From: Hyphomicrobiales bacterium
GTDB lineage: Bacteria; Pseudomonadota; Alphaproteobacteria; Rhizobiales; Beijerinckiaceae
Reading direction: 5' to 3'
DNA: 64,000 bases
NCBI GenBank assembly: GCA_027484655.1
Contig: JAIXSM010000029.1
Coordinates: 1-64,000 of the forward strand
Position 1 is the stretch's first letter. Each line of letters opens with the position of its first letter. A program made the position numbers and the translations under genes. Below the pieces are notes generated by a model. That model made no database searches, was not told the origin of the DNA, and was given only the letters and a program-made list of their open reading frames with translations. Below, in pieces: positions 63,120-64,000 of this stretch.

Positions 63120-64000
63120 CTACCCGCCGCTCCCCTCATTGGAGCTGCGCAACGGCTTCTCCTCGATGAGCAGGAAAGCGACGAGACCTAGCGCGAAACT
63201 GGCGGTCGTCATCCAGAATAGAGCGCGAAAGGCGGAAATCACTCCGGCCGGATCGCTCACGCCGCCGCTCGGAGAAACGGCTTGCAGGGCGACCGCCCCC
63301 AGCGCAGCGACCAGAACCGCCGCAAAAAGTCCCCGGCCAAAGCTCAACGTTGACGTGGCCGCCCCCAGCTCGCTCACCTTCACGCTGTTCTGCACCACCA
63401 GCGTCACGATGGGCGCCATGGGCCCGAAGCCAAGCCCCACGCAAACAAGCACGATCTGGAACTCCAGCATCGAGATCGAGTCGGCACGGATCGCGAGCCA
63501 CGCCATGGCGGCGATGCAGAAGATGTTCGTGACGATGGGATAGATCTTGTAGCTCTCGAACCGGGCCGAGGCGAGCGAGCCCATCAGCGCGCCAAGATTG
63601 ACGGTGACCATCAGCGCCATGAGCTGCAGGCCCGCCTGCGCCGGGCTCATGCCTTGCGCATATTGCAGGTAGAGCGGCAGGTAGATGTTGAGACCGATCA
63701 CCGCGCCCCAGCCGCAGGCGCTGGCCCCAATGGCCGCCATGACGATGCGGCTGCGAAGAATATGCAGGGGAATGAGCGGGTCGGGCGCCGTGGCCTGGCG
63801 CCACACCACGGCGATCCAGGCCACAGCGGAAGCAATCCCCGCCCCCACGATCTCCACAGAACCCCACGGATGCGTCTTGCCGCCCGCGGTGATGACGAAC
63901 ATTGCCGTGGAACTGGCCGCGATGATGAGCGTCGCCCCCAGAAGATCCACCTTGCGGCGCTTTTCGTTGCGCGGCAGCGCCCGCAGCAGGCGGTCGCACC
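63120..64000 (-). CDS. MFS drug-efflux-type transporter (DHA2 family), C-terminal half
   Basis: The frame is open to the right edge, so only the last 293 residues are visible. They begin with the cytosolic linker RLLRALPRNEKRRKVDLLG, typical between helices 6 and 7 of 14-helix EmrB/QacA-type exporters, followed by about eight membrane helices and a short tail ending in RSSNEGSGG. Members export hydrophobic compounds by proton antiport. Substrate unknown. It is read leftward, ahead of rpmI by 186 bp. Confidence 0.9.
   Translation of the reverse strand, partial: CDRLLRALPRNEKRRKVDLLGATLIIAASSTAMFVITAGGKTHPWGSVEIVGAGIASAVAWIAVVWRQATAPDPLIPLHILRSRIVMAAIGASACGWGAVIGLNIYLPLYLQYAQGMSPAQAGLQLMALMVTVNLGALMGSLASARFESYKIYPIVTNIFCIAAMAWLAIRADSISMLEFQIVLVCVGLGFGPMAPIVTLVVQNSVKVSELGAATSTLSFGRGLFAAVLVAALGAVALQAVSPSGGVSDPAGVISAFRALFWMTTASFALGLVAFLLIEEKPLRSSNEGSGG

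Overview
The window is GC-rich chromosomal DNA of an alphaproteobacterium, most likely of the order Hyphomicrobiales (Rhizobiales). Pointers are the ChvG/ChvI two-component system fused to a short HprK / EIIA-Man / HPr regulatory operon, HrcA without groESL, ATP-type PckA, a RibB with a dead GTP-cyclohydrolase II tail, abundant Bug/TctC solute-binding proteins, and REP-like intergenic palindromes of the Rhizobiales type. I do not assign a species.

Layout. 0-12.2 kb: an uptake and catabolic cluster with a tctA-tctB-tctC-tctC operon leading into a truncated gene at the left edge, a divergent LysR regulator, three more TctC proteins, two bicupins and an isochorismatase-type hydrolase. 12.3-19.3 kb: Tat-type beta-carbonic anhydrase, a small secreted repeat protein, two FMN split-barrel proteins (one HugZ-like), a class II glutamine amidotransferase, pckA, another TctC and a small cupin. 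19.3-21.2 kb: a lower-GC two-gene module (TcmP and its Cys-cluster partner of the DUF5131/Gp37-Gp68 family) preceded by a GTTC-N7-GTTC motif identical to the alphaproteobacterial LexA box. 21.2-27 kb: lepA with a previously unmarked coupled 54-codon frame, hrcA, and a glutaryl-CoA dehydrogenase plus class III CoA-transferase pair. 27-32 kb: a leftward catabolic operon (alpha/beta hydrolase, luciferase-like flavin monooxygenase, alpha/beta hydrolase, PDR-type reductase) and ribB. 32-36 kb: two more TctC genes and a nitronate monooxygenase. 36-45.5 kb: transaldolase, CPA2 antiporter, MsbA-like ABC exporter, O-antigen-ligase-like protein, arfB, Rieske protein, ABC-F ATPase, HicAB. 45.6-55 kb: pgi, a ninth TctC, the ptsH/EIIA/hprK/chvG/chvI operon, and a TRAP-TAXI transporter. 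55-64 kb: purU, a quinone-reductase-like MDR protein, then rpmI-rplT-pheS-[orf110-HEPN]-pheT, and a truncated MFS exporter.

How genes work together. Nine periplasmic TctC proteins are served by only one visible TctAB membrane pair. pckA, pgi, tal and the HprK-HPr-EIIA/ChvGI chain form central-carbon and envelope-stress control. The most promising little-described items are the putatively SOS-regulated TcmP/DUF5131 module, the orf110-HEPN pair embedded by overlapping codons inside the pheST operon, and the cluster that couples GGGYD-type TctC proteins with bicupins and an isochorismatase-fold hydrolase. All functional statements are from reading the sequence; no database search was run.
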